Shown here: one piece after another, positions 34,600-45,543 of the stretch
Layout of the letters: every line of letters begins with the position of its first letter
Numbering within the stretch: the stretch's first letter is position 1
The notes under the pieces: generated by a model
What the model was told of the DNA's origin: nothing
The model's database searches: none
What the model saw: the letters and a program-made list of their open reading frames with translations, nothing else
Position numbers and translations under genes: made by a program
Source of the DNA: Tubiluchus corallicola
Lineage: Eukaryota > Priapulida > Priapulimorpha > Priapulimorphida > Tubiluchidae
Length of the DNA: 60,000 nt
Direction: 5' to 3'
NCBI GenBank assembly: GCA_030141605.1
Contig: JAQGDQ010000009.1
Coordinates: 777,001-837,000, forward strand

Positions 34600-34683
34600 T
34601 TGGAATACATCCTGGATTTGATCCGGGGACTTTCTGGTTAGCAGGTGGATGCGTTAGACAACTACGTCACTTTATTCCCCAGT
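34600..34683 (-). mobile_element. tRNA-derived SINE fragment
   Basis: On the - strand, gtagttgtctaacgc (A-box-like D-arm), cctgctaaccagaaag (anticodon-arm-like) and ggatcaaatcc (B box, 34614-34624) occur in tRNA order and spacing. T-stem pairing is 4 of 5, but the acceptor is out of register, so it is a SINE or pseudogene rather than a working tRNA. Confidence 0.5.
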
Positions 34684-35109
34684 TATCGAATCACTCCGAG
34701 TGTATCCCTAAAGACTGGTCAACCGAATTCCTGTAATTAATATTACAAGCTTTGTCTTTACATATATGATCAGTGATCTACACAGAAATCTACAAAAACA
34801 ATATTTCGCCAGGCGCCAGACGGGATAATTCATTGGCGGAAATCAGGAAAAGCAATTGAACAAATTAAAAGAACGATCATTGCAAAAGACAAATGCAGCA
34901 AATCATGTTTTCAAATAAGAATGGCAAGAGCTCGTCTTTAAGTTAACTACTCCCCATTATTGACTTTAACGTGTGAACTATTAACCGGAAATAGTCGCGC
35001 TTAATCCGGGATAATGGCACACGTTCTAAAGGTAAAGTATTAAATATTTCCTGTTTACACTGTGGCTTCTGTGCCAAATTTCAGTTTATTTCTCTATTAG
35101 CAGGTTTCT

Positions 35110-36042
35110 AAAATAAAGGTTTCGCTGTTTAAAAAAGGTGACGTAAATGATGCCGGGAATTATTGCGGAATTTCATTAATGAGACTTTTGTCTAATTTGT
35201 ATGATATTATACTTTGTGAAATATATACATTGTGGTCTAAGCCGTGTTATGAACAATCTGACTTTCAACCCGACTGCAGATGTGATGAACATGTATTAAC
35301 CTTAAGAATCTTAATTACACTGGATAGGCGAGCTAAAATTTCTTTACTTGTTGCGTTCCTTGATTTTAGCTCGGCAATTGATCGAGTTGTAAGGCGGATT
35401 ACGTTTATGAAAGCTCCTATCTTGATGCAACGTTCTTAAGCGCATTAATTCATATAATTGCTATGTAAGCTATACGGAAAATATTGTCTTTTTGGCAATA
35501 TAGCATCAGAACATCCCAGAACAACTGTAATCTATTGTAAATCTCTTGTCGATAAGTGCGGAACTGCAGCTTACACAAGGCGAATGAGAAAAGGAGATTT
35601 AAAGAATTATGTACGTTTTCGGGCTTCTCAAAAAAGTTAAAATACTATATAATATTAATCCAGGTTTATTGCCAGGGCTTTACGATGAGAGAAAATTGTT
35701 TACTGATGCTTACAAAAATTATTGAACGTTTGCGATTAATCTCTCACGATTTAAAAAAAGGTTGTTGGCATCACAAACCTAAGGAAGATAGATTATGTGA
35801 GTTTTGTAAACCTCTGCTACTAATTGAGGATGAAGAACATTTCATTTTGAATTGTAAAGGGAACAGAACTGGTACGTAAATTATGTAATCTTGAGAACTG
35901 TAACTTTCGAGATTTTATCGAAAATTTCGACGATATATACAAATTCATGGAATGTTTGCTTTGCACTCGGGTGAATTTTAAACCTAAACAAGCAGTGCGA
36001 TTTACATGGGTAAATAGAAAACATTTCATTAGGTGCCTGTAA
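35110..36042 (+). pseudogene. Broken LINE (non-LTR retrotransposon) ORF2 fragment
   Basis: Reverse-transcriptase sequence is readable across frames: KKGDVNDAGNYCGISLM (the KGDxxDxxNYRxISL motif), LLSNLYDIILCEIY, SDFQPDCRCDEHVLTLRILI and LLVAFLDFSSAIDRV (the A motif, AFxDFxxAFD). The catalytic YADD region is missing, deleted between about 35420 and 35560. The C-terminal part keeps a zinc-knuckle signature, DRLCEFC..IEDEEHFILNC, and after a frameshift near 35870 continues ELVRKLCNLENCNFRDFIEN to a TAA at 36040-36042. It is inactive. The family is CR1/Jockey-like, not fixed further. Confidence 0.8.
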
Positions 36043-36205
36043 TTACGTTTATAATTTGTAAATAAAAGAACTACTCGGGTATAGTATATAGACTTCGCGC
36101 GGTATACGTCACGACATGGTAAAAGTGCTTCAAAGGTATTTCTGAAAATGTAAAAATTGTTGTGTGACACTTAAACTGGTTGTTATGCGTAAATTTGGAG
36201 AATAA

Positions 36206-36376
36206 ACTACTACTGCTACTGCTGCTGCTACTACTACTACTACTACAACGACAACAACAACAACAACTACTACTACTACTACTACTACTACAACTACTAC
36301 TAGTACTACTACTACTACCACCACCACCACCACCACCACCACCACCACCACCACTACTACTACTACTACGACTACG

Positions 36377-36414
<38 letters not shown>

Positions 36415-36415
36415 G
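36206..36415. repeat. Compound triplet repeat (CTA/CTG/CAA/CCA)n
   Basis: A run of ctactgctg, (acaacg), (cta)n, (cca)n and (cta)n. It begins straight after ggagaataaa, so it may have grown from a retroelement tail. Confidence 0.93.
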
Positions 36416-38284
36416 ATATGGAATACATACTTCAGGGGTGGGACAGAAAACACGTTCCTCAGACCGTAACCCTTCAACCTGGTAAAGACCTTTATAAAGG
36501 AAACCCATAAAATCCTATATCCTGGCTTCTACTCTTTCCAAAAAGCTTTCCGGCAACACGAAGTTCCGGCAATGAGCAAAGAACCGCCATTTTGGAGGCT
36601 TTTCAAACGCAGTTCCTACAGGAACGCCGTGTAGAAAAATTGCCCTGGCAACTGCCACGAATGACCTTTGAAGGCTGCGTTCATCTGACATGCAAGATCA
36701 TATTGATTACTGAGACAATATTCACATAGTCTCTCAGTGAAACACTTAGCGATTTCCTTGTCAAAATGTAACAACCAGTCTCAGTAAAAAAACAACAACA
36801 CAAATTAAGCCTACACATGTGGTAGATGAGCAGAATAATCACAGTAATTTATCAAACCTGGGCCACAAAAATATACAGCAAAGCTTTGAAGAAAAAGCAG
36901 AAAATTTTGAAAGACGACACAATTAAATCTGTCGTTAGTCTTTGGCAGATTTATAAACAGTCGTATGGCCAAAGGATTATTAGAGATGGCTTCATGGCAG
37001 ATCAAGCACACGTGTCAAATTCGTAATTCCATTTTCTTAAGTATTCTGTTCCATCACACCAAGCAGAACTTCACCTTTCGACAGGTAGTAACTGTCTGGT
37101 TATAATTCTCAAGCAAAAAAGAGGCGTTAAGCTGCCTTTCCATTTGATCCAATCAGTTCTGTAGTCCTTTGAGAGTCCCCTAAACAAGCTAAAGGTCTTT
37201 ACCTGCTTCTTGTGTGTTTGTTTTGTGCGCGTGTGCATGTGCATGTGTGAGTGTCTCCGTCTTAGAGCTAATTAGATCCACTTTTCCAAAAAAATAAACA
37301 GTCTTTATTTAATAAACATTTTTATAAAGCAGGAATTGACGTTCTGTAGAGAAGACCTAGGCTTCCTTAATACCATTCACCCGATTCACCTTCTCACCTG
37401 TCAGCCTTAGTACTTGTTTAATTAATGACGGACTTCGTGGAGATCTTGCTTTTATATGAAAAACCCGCTTCAGCTTAATTTTAAGAGTCACCAAAGTTGA
37501 GGGGAGCATTGTACGCCATGTTACACGTGCAAGTAAAACTGGCTCATAAACTTGTATAAATTGTTTTAACATCAAAAATTAAAATTTTTTGTATTTTGTG
37601 ATTGCTTAGGCACTTTGCTTAGCATTTTTATGCATATCTCCCACTGGTTTCATTTGTGCTATAGGAGATGTTAATGTTCCACCCGGTAGTCAACTTGGTA
37701 ATAAACAGTGTTTTTGAGACAGGCAAAATTATAATGCTGCCAGCTTCTACGTTTGTATATCTTACACCTGCTCACAATACGACTTCCTGGTTGAATCACT
37801 GTTCAGCGACAAAGTCTGTGTTTCATAATTTATCTAAATTGATGTATTGTATGAATGCAATAACTATGGTCATTTTCTCTTAGCCTTCACTTTAAACGTA
37901 AATAACCTATTTGACGATGTATCTTCACTCCTTCAGTCAATCATTATACTGATAATGATTTATAGATGCAAGAGCCTTGCTGTGGTTGGTCTAGGGCCGC
38001 GCTTGTTCAGTTAAATGACTATAAGCAATTGGGAATTTGCTAATACCGTGCCCTTATCAGAGTCCATTGCACTGAGTATTCGTGTGACATGACTGCTCCA
38101 ATATTCAATTCATGACTGCTGTAGCAGGCTAATTTCAGTTTTTAAATACACTGCCAGTATTTGTATCCCGTATAAAATTCCTGCCCTTAAGAATACCATA
38201 TAATCCCAATGGATGATCATGTGCAGGAAAATTATAACCTATCGAGGCAGGTTTTCCTTTGGAAAGAACAACACTGTCTTAGTT
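36416..38284. other. No gene seen
   Basis: Intergenic, AT-rich; frames of 66-72 codons on both strands are not supported. Confidence 0.5.
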
Positions 38285-38885
38285 AAAGGAAGACAGGATG
38301 ATTTTTCATATATTACCCCATTTTCAAGTCCGATAAAAAGTATACATTTTCACACCAATAATACTGCAAAAGCGTTTCTGATAATTAAATAATAGATTAA
38401 AAACTTAATTAACTGCGGGCGAGTCCAACTATTGATGGACTTCACAAACTAACATAATTTTCAAAGCAAAAATATTCCACGAGCGTGTTGCGCGTGTTTG
38501 CGAAAGCGAAAATTGAAGTACAGTGCTACAGTAACAGATTGAGTGTGTTGTACCAAAACAAAGCAAGTTTTAAGATAAAAATTCAAATTTACCGCTGTGC
38601 CACGTATGAGCTGTCGAACGTACGTAGTTCGCCACAAACTAATACATCTGAACTGAGAGGTACTGCACCTGTTTTGTGCAACGTTTTCCGAAATGCAGGC
38701 GCTAGTCAAACTAGAGAATGGCGAAATGCATGTAACGGCGAAGAACTAATGACGTGAAGGCGAAATTGTGTTTGTGTGGTGATAATTCTTTCACGTAAGT
38801 CATTCTTTAAAAATAGTATGTCTCCTTTCAATATTTTAAAGAGTAGATTGTTTTGACCTACAGTTTAAGGACCGGTTTTGCTTTA
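38285..38885 (+). mobile_element. MITE family A, copy 5 (full length, about 600 bp)
   Basis: It begins aaaggaagacaggatgattt and ends ccggttttgctttaa. It shares gataattaaataat, cataattttcaa, gcgtgtttgcgaaagcg, gaactgagaggtac and gagtagattgttttgacct with copy 1. Confidence 0.7.
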
Positions 38886-39139
38886 AGGATTTTTTAAGAG
38901 AAGAAGAGAACTAGAGTCCGTTTTAAATAAGCGCTACGTCATTCGCTGATCGTGCAGACAAACTTGCTGCAAGTGTAGCATCCTCGGCTACTCAACAAGT
39001 TCTAATTTAAATTGTGGAAAAAATAAAACAAATAATTCTAAAGTTCTTTTATCTAAATAAAGTAGAAGGCATTGAAGGAATTGAGTAGAATATATGTGAA
39101 GTTTAGAAAGATATGTTTAGTAAATTGTTAATGATAATT

Positions 39140-39425
39140 ATTGTACCGGGCGCATCCCCCGGGTGGCGGATGGGGGACCCCTGGCTCACGAGCCAGGGTG
39201 CTCCGAATATTCAAATAAGGAGCTGTGGATCAAATCCTTCAGGATAGACTTAGCAAGTCACTGAAGTATTTTTTGCTCAAGTAACTCATGGCGAACACAA
39301 CTGAAACAAATGTGGAGGAGGAGAAGACGTATGAAGACAGAGACACCTGGAGAGACGTTATCAAGTGTTCGCCGGCTGACAGATGAAAATCTACCAGGAG
39401 GATGGTGAGAAAGAAAGAAAGAATT
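39140..39425. other. GC-rich insert of unknown nature with a strong hairpin
   Basis: The block opens with cgcatcccccgggtggcgg and a hairpin cctggctc-ac-gagccagg (39178-39197), then a purine-rich part ending in (agaa)n. Base composition differs sharply from both flanks. It looks like a short interspersed element, but I do not recognise it. Confidence 0.4.
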
Positions 39426-39499
39426 ATTGTTCATCGTATGATTTTCATCAGTGGCCTTCATGTGTGAGTTTCACTGTTAGTGTACATGACCCTATCTTG

Positions 39500-40908
39500 G
39501 CATTAAGCTAATTGAAGAGTGGTAAGGCTGTTGGATAGGTTCGTTTAAATGCAGAACACATTATTTGTACTGGGTGGGCATCGTGCGTCTGTACTTACTG
39601 CTTTGTTTAATTGTACGATACGTCACCTGTATCTACCTGTATTAGTTTCAAACTGAGTGCTTGTGCCCTGATGATATCCCGTCGTTTCATAATTATAAGC
39701 CTATTGCTATTGCAAGCATTATTAGCAAACTGTTGAAAAAAGTCATTGTAACCGAATGTTTTTCACTACAAACTTTCAATTTGTCTTAAAACGGGCACAT
39801 GGAACTGAGGTGGCTATTTATTTGAAAGCACTTGTTCAAAGTTATACAGAAGCTAGTGCGCCAGGTTTTGTTGTTTGTTGGATGCAACCAAAATCTTTGA
39901 TCGTGTAGATAATCAATTACTATTTGAAAAAAACGGAGAAGCGTGATTTTCATGTCACCTTGATATCATTTTTAGCGTTTTGGTACGGAAATCAGTATGT
40001 AAAATGGGAACACACTGTTTGGGATGTCTTTACAAGTCAGTAATGGTATTAGACAGGGTAGTGTACTGTCTCCGCTTTTGTTTAACTTATGTGTTAAACT
40101 GTTTTCCTCAAAAGGCCATCGTTTATCTGGGGTGCTTACAAATCACGTTATATATGTTGACGATATAACACTCATTGTCCCAGCTGTGCTGTGCTGTTAC
40201 GGTGTTGTGCCAACTTTGCTGCTGATTATAACATTATGTTGAATTCATCTAAAAGCAAATGCATGTTATTTTCTGCCACGTTCGTTTAAGGATGTTGTAC
40301 CTGGTAAGGCGCTTTTAAATGGTCGCATGCTTCCTAAGAATCAAGAATAAAAATATATAATTTACTCGAATTGATCTGACAATGCTGATATAAAAAATCA
40401 AACAAGCTTGTTTTACGTGAAAGTAAATTCATTAATTACGAAATTCGGCTCATGTTCAATTGAAGTAATAATTTTACTTTTTAAGAGTTATTGTACTTAT
40501 GTGTATTGCAACTTTTGCAAGGCGTTACAGTATCGGTGTACTCAAAGAATAGCAGCATTTAGGCTAATAACCGCCACCGATTGAAAAAGAATGATTTGTA
40601 ACGTTAAAAATAAGTGACAGGTGTCATATTAATCATATTTTTTAAAGTGGCATAATTTACTAAGTAAATGTCGTTGCAATGCGTTTTTAGTTTAGCCATT
40701 ATTTTAGTGGTTTTTTGGTGATTGTCTTTTGAATATAATTGTTATAGTTGTAGTTATAGTTGAATGCTCTGTTTTGTTGTAATTTCAATAATTTTAGTTT
40801 TAGGTTCTTTATGTGTAGTCTTAATGTCTTACATATATTTTATTTAGTTTATGTGTGTGCCTTGATACGAACTTTGAGGCTGAAATAAATGTGAATTGAA
40901 TTGAATTG
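39500..40908 (+). pseudogene. Decayed LINE reverse-transcriptase gene with 3' end
   Basis: Readable pieces across frames, in LINE order: LKSGKAVG-RLNAEHII (the GKAPGPDGLxAEH motif), NYKPIAIASIISKLLKKVI, LLDATKIFDRVDNQLLF (A motif), VSNGIRQGSVLSPLLFNLCV (B motif), LSGVLTNHVIYVDDITLIVP (catalytic YVDD), and after a frameshift CANFAADYNIMLNSSKSKCM and LFSATF, then LLFKSYCTYVYCNFC. Stops and frameshifts make it inactive. The 3' end is ctgaaataaatg followed by an (AATTG)n tail to 40908. It differs from the copy at 35110 in keeping the catalytic motif. Confidence 0.85.
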
Positions 40909-41244
40909 CTACAGTCTTGATGTAACTTTAAGATGAAAAGCAAGCACGTGAACAGCGTTAAATTTGTTTTTAGCACTTAACAAATTACTCTTAATTTCCT
41001 ATGCTTGACGTGTGAAATTCACCCTCACTTTGTTCAAATCAAATTATAGTGTCTAAGGAGAGTGAACAAATTCAAATCACGGGGGTAGCTGAAAATAGTG
41101 CTTACAGCAAGTTAACTCTAGTTTGCAATCAAAAGGTTATATTACGGTCTTTTTTAGCAGTATACCGCATCTTTGTATCAGCAATTTTACTTTACCACAC
41201 CGAGTCACGTATGTCACCAAAAGCAAAATTATTTCTAAAATATA

Positions 41245-41552
41245 ATGCCATGTTCAGACTCGCGAGCTTTTTTTGCCGAAATTAACTCCTGAAATAACTC
41301 ACCAAGTATCCGCATCCGTGTTCAGACTACAAAGGGAAACTTGCTACGAGTTACTCACCAACAGATGACAGTGCCTTCTCTATTCGCTGCAAGAAGTGTC
41401 AAGAGTAACTCGCCGAGGCGTTCACACTAGATAATAACTCGCACCAACTGTCTGATAGTTTGCAGTAACTTCATGACAGTAACTCGCAAAGCAGTTCACA
41501 CTTGCGAGTTTGCTGTCAGAGAAAAAACTCGCTAGTCTGAACACGCAGTAAA
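41245..41552 (+). mobile_element. MITE family C, copy 2
   Basis: It begins tgttcagactcgcgag and ends ctcgctagtctgaacacg, which are imperfect inverted repeats. Inside are many copies of agtaactcgc in both orientations. Confidence 0.65.
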
Positions 41553-41688
41553 ATTCCGTCGACCGGTCTTCGTATATTGTTTGCTTTTGCAAGTATTCGC
41601 TTATCATTGTGAGACAGATGAAAACAGTGACCAGTACCTCGCTGATGATGGGTCAATAAAAGGTCAACTTCTTCAACAGACTGATGTT

Positions 41689-41722
41689 ACACACACATAT
41701 ATATATATATATATGTGTGTGT
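41689..41722. repeat. 34-bp perfect palindrome (AC)n(AT)n(GT)n
   Basis: acacacac, then an at run, then gtgtgtgt; the whole is its own reverse complement. Confidence 0.95.
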
Positions 41723-42026
41723 CGATATGCTTAATAGTGAGAATTCTATTATGTGACTGAAATGTGAAATTTAACTTTAAAAGTAGCACCAGCGGCACCA
41801 TAATGGGCCATATGTACTTTCTAGTTATTACCAAGCATAATGCATCCCACATCTGCCTTCAAGAGTTTAATTTAGGCTACCTATTGCAACATTGTTACTT
41901 ATCACAGCAATCTTTGGCTTCATACTAACATTGTTTCACATGAACGAAAAGCATCTGGCGATGATGAACCTACGTAGGTTTTTCTCCATAGCGCGTCTGA
42001 TGTCAGTCATTAAACTGAATTTAAAA

Positions 42027-42657
42027 TATTAGGGTAATATCGGCCACATTTAGATTTCCTCAGTGACTTACCTCGTATTATCACTGGGATTTAATGTACA
42101 GGCTTAGCAGACACGTCGATGGATTTGTCTGCTTTACAGGAATTCAAAGAAATTGTTTGTGTCACTCAATTCAGTGTAATTTCTATCGTGTTACTTGTGT
42201 ATTCTGTGTGGTCAAAATCAGGGCAATGTTGGCCAGTTGAAGGAAATGTCGGCCACCAGATAGGGTAATGTCGGGCAGTACTGAAACACACTATAGGATA
42301 TCGGTATACTGTATGAAATATTACAGTACGTCTGTTAAAATTCATTAAAAACCATCTAATTTATTGTTTGAAATAGACTTAAACACCCACAGTATAGATG
42401 ATTATTCATTATAGTAATTACTAAAAATATTGTAAAACATTAAGGCAACTATGAAATATTGTAGTAAATCACCTAACTCTTCTCGAAATTTGTTGCTGAT
42501 GCGAGTGATAGACAACTAGGAACAAGTGAAACACATACATCTAGCTGAACAATGCTGGCCTGCTGATTGGCTACAGCATGCTATAAAAAGCCAGTCTAGG
42601 TCATGTGACATGTTTAGAGTCCATTGAAACTGGCTGCCCGACATTAGCCCAATATAC
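42027..42657. mobile_element. Possible inverted-repeat element with internal motif copies
   Basis: Left end atattagggtaatatcggcc and right end cccgacattagcccaatat are imperfect inverted repeats. The same motif recurs inside at about 42222-42270 (aatgttggcca, aatgtcggcca, gggtaatgtcgggca). It has no ORF. Confidence 0.45.
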
Positions 42658-43439
42658 TCTATGTGCAACCTAGCTAGTCACAAACATGTCAGAATTTACG
42701 TACGTGCGCCTAACATGCATGTTCAACGCATAAATAGCATTATTTTCTACGACGCTTTTCACAAAGCTTTCAATTTCTAACCCATTTACCGGCATCCGTT
42801 TCTTTGAGACGCTCTTCAAACTCCAAACAAGTTTGAAGCCAATAACATTAATCGCACCTATGCGCGTGATTTCTCCGCATGAAAGGAAACATTTTCAATT
42901 TCACCTCCGGGGAAGCCAGAGATCTGAGTAGGCGGTTTTGATAAAGTTTCGATCAGCTTGTTTTCCTTACGTCATTGGACCTTTCATCACATTGATGCTT
43001 TTTATTTATGACACATTGGCACGTGGCAGCTACAAACAGGTGTTTATTCGCCATCACTCCATCAGTTTACGAACATCATCATCGTTGCAATCATTATCAA
43101 TATCATCATAAGCAGCAGCATCGCCATTGTTGAGCCGAAGCTCAGTTTATTTTCAGAACGCTGTTTATTCGCTGCGTTCTGTTCACTGTACAAATAAGAG
43201 GCTGGCATTAAGGCCATTATATGGCAATAAGTCGATATGGTATAAATCCATAACCATAAGTCTTCTTATAATTTAAATTTAATGTCTCAGTACCTCGTAA
43301 TTATTAATTGCTCCAGCATTATAAGATACTGGCATCGAAACTAAAAGACCTGGAGAGATTATGTGCTCTTGCCAATATTACAAGCTGCGTTCTAGCTAAG
43401 ATCTTATAAAAAAATTGCCCGAAACGTCTAAGGAGCTTA

Positions 43440-45052
43440 GGTCCGTTTCCCAGAAAGTGTTTGCTGAAAAAACATTTGCCAGAATTTTTTTTACCAGAAA
43501 ATATTTTTCCTAGAAAACTCGTTTCACAGAAAAACCATTTCATAAGAAAGATTTCTTTAACAGGAAAATCAATGTTACCGCTTTTTATCCCAAATCTCCT
43601 GTTTAGTGGGATGATGCCTTCGATTTCTATTTTTCTGTTTGCTTCTCCTTCGTTAACTCCCTTTCTTCCTACCCCTCTTAGGCTCTGGCTCTTTCTCTTC
43701 CTTCCTATCTGTCTCCCATGTCTTTCGCTCTTTTTCTCCCTCTCTCTATCCCTCTTTTTTCATCTGTCCCTCCCCTCTCCTATTCTTTTTCTCAGTCTCT
43801 ATCTTTATCTCTTCCACTTCTCTCTCTCATCGTCTCTCAGCCTCTCTGTCTCATCAATCTTCCTCTATATCACTTTTCTCTCTCTTTCTCCCTTCCACCC
43901 CGCTCTCTCATCCTATCTTTCTTTCTCTTTATCTCTCTCCCTCTCATTCTCTCTCCTTCCTCTCTCTTCCTTTTTAGTCTCTCGCCCCTGTCTTTTTCTT
44001 TCTGCCTCTTTCTGCTCTTCTTTGATTATCTACTACCTACAGCGCTTTGACTAATAACTAATCAGAATCATTTTAAATGACGTAATGTTTAAGGGGTTAA
44101 ACCTTGTTTTTAAATTTTGTATAGGAAAATATTTTGTTTCTAAACTTCATTGCTTACAATAATTGGAACCGTTGTATTCATTTTTCTTTTTGTAAGCTAA
44201 GTGAGTGTGCTATAATAAGGCTAACGCTGCGTTCTTTTTGGTACTAATTCAGTAACATGACTGCATTGTTTGCACAAACATTCGAATAAATGGTAAATAA
44301 ATTTTAAGATAAAATTGCTTTCTCATAGTAATTTGCATTGTACCATTTGCTACATATAATCACTTCAAATACAACTGACTTTCATAGAATTTGAAGTAAG
44401 GTTTAATAAATAATATAGAAAATGAACAACCAAGGTTTTGGAAACTATACTCATTTGTGAATATCTTGGGGTCTAAAATTTATGGCAGGACCGGATCCTA
44501 GTTCATTATCAAGATAATCTTCTCAGATGAAAGACTGAACTGGCACAGTCACATTTTGATGCATGCACATCTTCTCTAAACACGAGAAACGAACGAAATA
44601 ATTTGGAATCACAGTAAAACGTAACTGCCCGAAAGTGGGTCGCGGTCTCCTAACACACCAGTTGCCAGAATTGGCATAGCTTAACTTTGGTAACCAACCA
44701 CACGTCGTGATTTCACACTATGGCCTATATTTGCAAAAACCAACACGATTCGCTACCTAATCTTTCTCACGTTAGAAATCTACTTTCTTGCCGTAACGAA
44801 TTAAGCAAAATTTTTGATAATATGATCCCTATTAATTAACACACGTAGTTAAAGTAAACTACTTTTTATTGCATAAAATCTACCTAATATTTTTAAGAGA
44901 TTTATTACATTTTCCGTAAATTTTATTTTCGATTAAATGACGGTCATGGGCAAAAATTCTGGGAAGTAAGTTTTTTCGGGCAAAAAAGTTTTCTGTGAAA
45001 TTTTTAAGGCTGGAAGAAACTTCTAGGAAAAACTTTTCTGGAAAACAAGTCT
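43440..45052. mobile_element. Foldback-like element, about 1.6 kb
   Basis: The left arm (43440-43565) is made of roughly 20-bp degenerate units with the core ccagaaaa..ttttt. The right arm (44945-45052) is the same kind of unit in reverse complement (aaaaacttttctggaaaa). Between them is a pyrimidine-rich tract and AT-rich DNA. Long inverted arms made of short subrepeats are typical of foldback transposons. No transposase is seen. Confidence 0.5.
43630..44035. repeat. Polypyrimidine (CT-rich) low-complexity tract
   Basis: About 400 bp almost entirely C and T on the + strand. Long open frames across it (197 and 110 codons) are explained by the lack of purines, not by coding. Confidence 0.9.
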
Positions 45053-45421
45053 ACCCCTGTCTAAAGATATCACCGCTTTATAAACCAAGCAAACAAACAC
45101 GCAAACAAAACACTAATTAGATAAATTTTCAAAATTGTTTTTGAGCCTAGAGCAGTAGAAGTTCTATTAAATTACATGGTGAGCTTTTGTGACTTTTGCT
45201 ATATACCACAGAATCTTGCAATGTAAATATAATAGACCCTCTGTAGCTACAGTGGTGTGAAAATTCCATTGCATCTCATTTTCTTTTCTATAGAAGGCAA
45301 CGTGCCACGAGCAATCTACAGCCTACAATTGCTTCACGCAGCAATTTAGTCCACCAAATTACTTTGAATAATGTTTGCCATCTACTTACGGAGCCATCTT
45401 AGTCCTGAGTTTTTATTACAG

Positions 45422-45501
45422 GCATTTCAGAGACTTCTGTTGGATTCATTTGAAGTTTGTCAAGTAAAGCGCTAAGTTTGCCAGAAAGAAATTTAAACAA
45501 T
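45422..45501 (+). other. Possible 5' UTR of the neuropeptide gene
   Basis: A possible splice acceptor (gtttttattacag) ends at 45421, so this stretch could be the 5' untranslated part of the first coding exon, with a non-coding exon further upstream. It could equally be promoter-proximal DNA. No convincing TATA box was seen. Confidence 0.3.
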
Positions 45502-45543
45502 ATGCAAGCGTGGAGGACTATTACAATTTTACTAACAATATTG
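45502..45543 (+). CDS. Neuropeptide precursor exon 1 (start of signal peptide)
   Basis: The ATG at 45502 follows an AAACAAT context and opens MQAWRTITILLTIL, ending TTG|gtaagt, a consensus donor. The exon holds only the first half of the signal peptide. It was recognised because it supplies the missing charged start and hydrophobic core of exon 2 in the correct phase. Confidence 0.85.

Noticed and set aside
36071-36508. Poly-Ser, poly-Val, poly-Leu frames
   Set aside because: Produced by the compound triplet repeat at 36206-36415.
43461-44054. 197-codon frame rich in Ser, Leu and Phe
   Set aside because: A polypyrimidine tract with no purine-containing stops; its N-terminal part lies in foldback arm repeats.
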